Shown here: in pieces, positions 60,823-64,000 of the stretch
How positions within the stretch are numbered: the stretch's first letter is position 1
How the letters are laid out: every line of letters begins with the position of its first letter
DNA from: Ulva prolifera
Taxonomy: Eukaryota > Chlorophyta > Ulvophyceae > Ulvales > Ulvaceae
DNA: 64,000 nucleotides
Direction of reading: 5' to 3'
NCBI GenBank assembly: GCA_023078555.1
Contig: CM041200.1
Coordinates: forward strand, 9,075,528 to 9,139,527
Made by a program: the position numbers and the translations under genes
Notes under the pieces: generated by a model
Told to the model about the DNA's origin: nothing
The model's input: only the letters and a program-made list of their open reading frames with translations
Databases searched by the model: none

Positions 60823-63822
60823 CTACGAGCCGCCATCACAAACGAGGCGCATGTAGGCAAAACAATCTCCTACATCGCCATATGGGAGCGCCCCGCAAGC
60901 AGTGAGCCGCTCCTCGGAGCCCTGGCACGGCGGCACGTTGAGCCATGGCGGAGGCCGCACGATGGCAGCATCTGGCCTAACGGATTCGAACCTGGCACCA
61001 GCCGCTGGGAGCCCCAGCTGGCGGCACGCCACACTTGCCGCATTCTGCACACACACACGCACACCTTCCGACAGTGGTGAGTGCTGCTTTGCAGAAATTG
61101 TCACTCAGGTGCAGACGTGACTCACGTGAGCTCTAGATCGGCAGCTTCAAAGCAGAAGATCAAATGCAGATACACGCAGGATGGAGACCTTGCTGTCGTC
61201 ACAGCATGTCTGCAGATGCTCCACCCATGACATACAGTCCAAGGAGACGCTGCATGAGGCATTGCTGTGCGCATCTACATCCGGTCACAGTTGACGCATG
61301 AACACTGAGGACTCCGCTACATATATGCATGAGCAAGCCTAGCAACTGCCGTGCGAGTGGCCGTGCAGCTGCATCCGGCGCGCACGCCAACATGGCGCAC
61401 CGGCGGCAACACCGTGCGCCGGGCTGCCCACATACAGACCATGCATGTCATGCATACATACATACATACTCTCTTGGGAATGCTCTTGTGCTCTTGGGAA
61501 TGCTCTTGTGCTCCGTGCGGGGCTTCAATCTTTGGCTGGCATCACCGGCCGAGCTGTGGTACGTGCTCGTGCCCGGCCTAGTGCCATGACTGCGTGAGTG
61601 GATTTGCGTGTGTATTCCTGGCAACGGCTCGCTGCCCGGCCTCTGTCCTTTGTAACTACATACATACTGAGCATGCGCAAATGCTCTCTGAGCATTTGCG
61701 CTGGATGCCTGTGTTTATTCTAATTGTGAAGCCGCTTTTGAAGTTTCGCATGTGCAGTGCACTTGCCCGTAGTGGGCGTGCACTGATCTGGTGAACGAGT
61801 GGACTTGCGTGTGAGTTCCTAGCAATGGCTCGATGCCCGGCCTCTGTCCTCTGTAACTACATACATACATACGCTTGTGAATTCCCAGTTGACAACACAG
61901 CCTGATGCTGGCATGCGGGCGAGTACAACAACCCTGTCCCCAAATGTGCCACAATAGACGCAATCGGAACTTTGCGGCTGCAGCTACGCAGGCTTGTGCA
62001 CATCACGCACCTTCGTCGTCACTGTGGACGAAGACGTCTCGCAGAAGGCGCCCCAAGCGCCGGCGTGGAAGATCTCGATGTCTCCACTGGTGGAGTCGGT
62101 TGCATCAGTTCGGCGCACCAGGCGCAGCTCTCCCTCCTTCCCTGCAGCCACTCCCCTATCGATGATAGGCTTTCATGATGTATGAAAGGCCGTCACCGCT
62201 TGCGACGGAGGCGGTGTTTCCACAGTGTACATGGCCCATTGGACTCCTCCCTGGTTGCACTTGACGTGCTAAGCATTACGCATGGCTGTCCATGGCGCTG
62301 TGGGGGTGCCAGCACTATGAACACGGGTGCACTGAGGCTGTTAATGCGATGTGACGTCTGAGGGTCCAACACCAGAACAACCCACTTTGTAGCTACAAAC
62401 ATATCGATGTTCACTCAGTGGCGTCTCTGATTCAATCAGGCAAACCACTGGCTGAGTACGGGCCATCACGAAGCGTGTTGCTGGGCAGCTACACTGCTGA
62501 TGTCAGACTCCTGAATGCATGCAGAGGGCGGATGTCAGACGTGATTGGGCCTCGCCCTTGTAGACACGATGTAAATGCCTCAAATGCCTCGCAGGCACCG
62601 CGCAGGCTGCGACCGTCAGCAACGCACCTCGCTTAGAGGCTGAGACACACGAAAGGGTCAGGCCCGGGAAGACTGTAGTTTCGGACACCCGGATGCCCTG
62701 ATCAACAAAAGGCGCGTCCACGCTCCGACACTGCAAGCGAGCTTGGGCCAACATGGCGTCTTTGCCAGGCCGGCACTCCAGGAGGGACGACTCGTTGCCG
62801 GAGCAGCCGGGGATGGTGAGCGCAACCTCTGGAGCCACGAGGCCTATGTCGGGGCCGTCGATGGGGATCAGCCCAGAGCTCTGCGTGCCTGCATGCATGC
62901 GGAAATACCCTCGAGGCAGTTTGGGAAAGCTGCCTGGCCACCACAAGTGGGCGGTGACCGATACCTTGAGCGGTGGGGCTCCGCAGACACGGCACTGCGT
63001 AGTACATTGATGTAGTTGTGCACTCGATGGCCATCCAAGAAGCATCCATGTGTGAACATATTGTGTAGTACAGGGCACATACGTGCACCAAAGCACAGTC
63101 GCTGTCACGGAGACGGCTGTTGGGTACAGGTATGCAGTTGTGCTATCGGGAACCCTCGGCGGGGCGCTCTGCACGGAGACACGTTCAAACTCCTATCGCA
63201 GCTGCACTGATGCGCAAGTAGCCACGAGGACAGCACGTTACTGCCTGTCAGAATATATCATGGAATTTGCTAGCGGTGTCACAGGCACGTGAAACTGCTC
63301 GTCTGTCGAACCGGCTCACATGGCAAAGGATGTCAGTATAGTTACACAGGAAGCACGTGATCCAGAGATGGCTGTGAATGATAATACGCAGAGTGCACTC
63401 GGGTGTCGGCAAACTGTCGTCGATCACCGGGTGCTGCAAAAACGAGGGCGACGTGAACATGTGTCAGTGGAGCAGGCGAGATACCTCCAATGTGTCCATG
63501 AGTGTCCGCCGTGCCCCCAACACTGTAGACGAGGCCACATGCGTTGCAGACATGCACAGCTCCATGCAGACAGCACCAACACGCAAAGAGATGCGGCCAT
63601 GCACAACTCGAGATACTGCGAACTGCCAAATATGTTTGGAGAGAGAGGGCATGGCGGCACCTGCTGCGGTGTAGCCGAGCTGGCGGCAGGCGACGACGGC
63701 ATCTGCCCCCATGAAGCCAGCTGCACAAACTTGTCCCCAGGAGCCCTCGTAGAAGACCTCCAGGTGACCGATGTCCCAGTTGAAAACAGATGTGACGCCC
63801 GAAAGCCTCAAGTCTCCCTCGC
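60823..63822 (-). CDS. SRCR-domain protein, 3' part of gene
   Basis: Several exons encode scavenger receptor cysteine-rich domains. Exon about 63822-63600 reads GEGDLRLSG, GHLEVFYEGSWGQVCAAGF, DAVVACRQLGYTAAGA, the first half of a domain. About 62950-62640 holds a second half: IPIDGPDIGLVAPEVAL, PGCSGNESSLLECRP. Exon 62141-62011 reads GKEGELRLVRR, GDIEIFHAGAWGAFCET and splices (GTGCGT donor) to the last exon 61044-60823: NAASVACRQLGLPAAG, VPPCQGSEERLTACGA, MRLVCDGGS, stop. The two domain-opening exons use the same phase. The intermediate exon limits are uncertain, and the 5' end probably lies beyond 64000. SRCR proteins are usually secreted or cell-surface binding proteins; some algae have them. 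The last intron carries two SINE-like repeats. Confidence 0.7.
61582..61668 (+). mobile_element. SINE-like repeat copy 2 (5' truncated)
   Basis: ACTGCGTGAGTGGATTTGCG, GCAACGGCTCGCTGCCCGGC, TGTCCTTTGTAAC then (TACA)n. The 3' tail of short tandem repeats is typical of retroposons. It lies in the last intron of the SRCR gene. Confidence 0.65.
61676..61701. repeat. Perfect 12-bp hairpin between two SINE-like copies
   Basis: GCGCAAATGCTC, TCT, GAGCATTTGCGC, with the arm starting at 61675 or 61676. Confidence 0.88.
61728..61873 (+). mobile_element. SINE-like repeat copy 3
   Basis: Best-preserved copy: CATGTGCAGTGCACTTGCCC, TAGTGGGCGTGCACTGA, GGCTCGATGCCCGGCCTCTG, TCCTCTGTAAC, (TACA)n. Possible A box TAGTGGGCGTG about 55 bp before B box GGCTCGATGCC. 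It lies in the last intron of the SRCR gene. Confidence 0.7.
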
Positions 63823-64000
63823 CTGCAAGAAGATCAAGCTTTTGAACTTCATCCGTCTTGATGGCACGATGATCTGCATCTCCTGAGTTGAGACGTTGGC
63901 CAGGGCAGTCGATCCTCCCTGTCATCAATGATGTCTACGATAAGGGAATTTCAATCTCGAACAATTGGTCAAGGTAAGCGGCTGTCTACCTGGCATCAGA
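63823..64000. other. Right edge, intron or further SRCR exon
   Basis: Upstream of the SRCR exon acceptor (TCTTGCAG). No coding segment is convincingly placed. The gene probably continues beyond the window. Confidence 0.4.

Overview
The window looks like nuclear DNA of a eukaryote, most likely a green alga; the lineage is inference. Coding exons are GC-rich. Introns follow GT-AG with a strong GTGCG[C/T/G] donor and a TGCAG acceptor. There are long (AC)n and (AT)n arrays, scavenger-receptor (SRCR) exons, a MULE transposon, and no bacterial operon logic. Joining exons by splice phase gives a coherent picture that single ORFs hide.

Left half (863-32116): six copies (A-F) of one three-exon family. 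Exon 1 (about 82-85 codons) and exon 2 (usually exactly 222 nt) encode a domain that reads like a Skp1/BTB-POZ fold. Exon 3 (about 1.6-1.9 kb) encodes leucine-rich repeats with a conserved KRRR-type basic patch. A (863-3554, minus) and B (4090-6708, plus) are head to head. C (9305-10435) is a 5'-truncated relic ending in a 625-bp (AC)n array. D, E and F (19568-32116) are tandem copies with a 4.3-4.4 kb period, promoters included; E carries a one-base frameshift. Between C and D lies a two-exon gene (13637-15109, minus) for a secreted protein with an acidic GDEGNE repeat.

Middle (35273-40782): a six-exon F-box gene. Every exon junction is in phase and the total is 2868 nt (955 codons plus stop).

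Right half (41904-57999, minus): three copies (G, H, I) of a second, four-exon family. Exons 1-2 share the Skp1/BTB-like pattern and an intron position with family 1. Exon 3 ends in a CxxC...CxxC motif and exon 4 is LRR-like with a C...C...C..HP motif. G (518 aa) and H (510 aa) are intact. I is a pseudogene whose first exon is split by a 2.5-kb MULE transposon with about 110-bp terminal inverted repeats. At the right edge (60823-63822, minus) is the 3' part of an SRCR-domain gene.

The rest is mobile-element debris. It includes a 102-bp hAT-like MITE with 8-bp target duplications, 5'-truncated repeats that all end in TTGTAA(C), a SINE-like family with (TACA)n tails, minisatellites, and a set of compact perfect hairpins. 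Ten or more genes or relics in 60 kb carry adaptor-like N-termini (Skp1/BTB-like or F-box), most fused to LRRs. This suggests a fast-evolving cluster of putative ubiquitin-ligase substrate receptors (inference).
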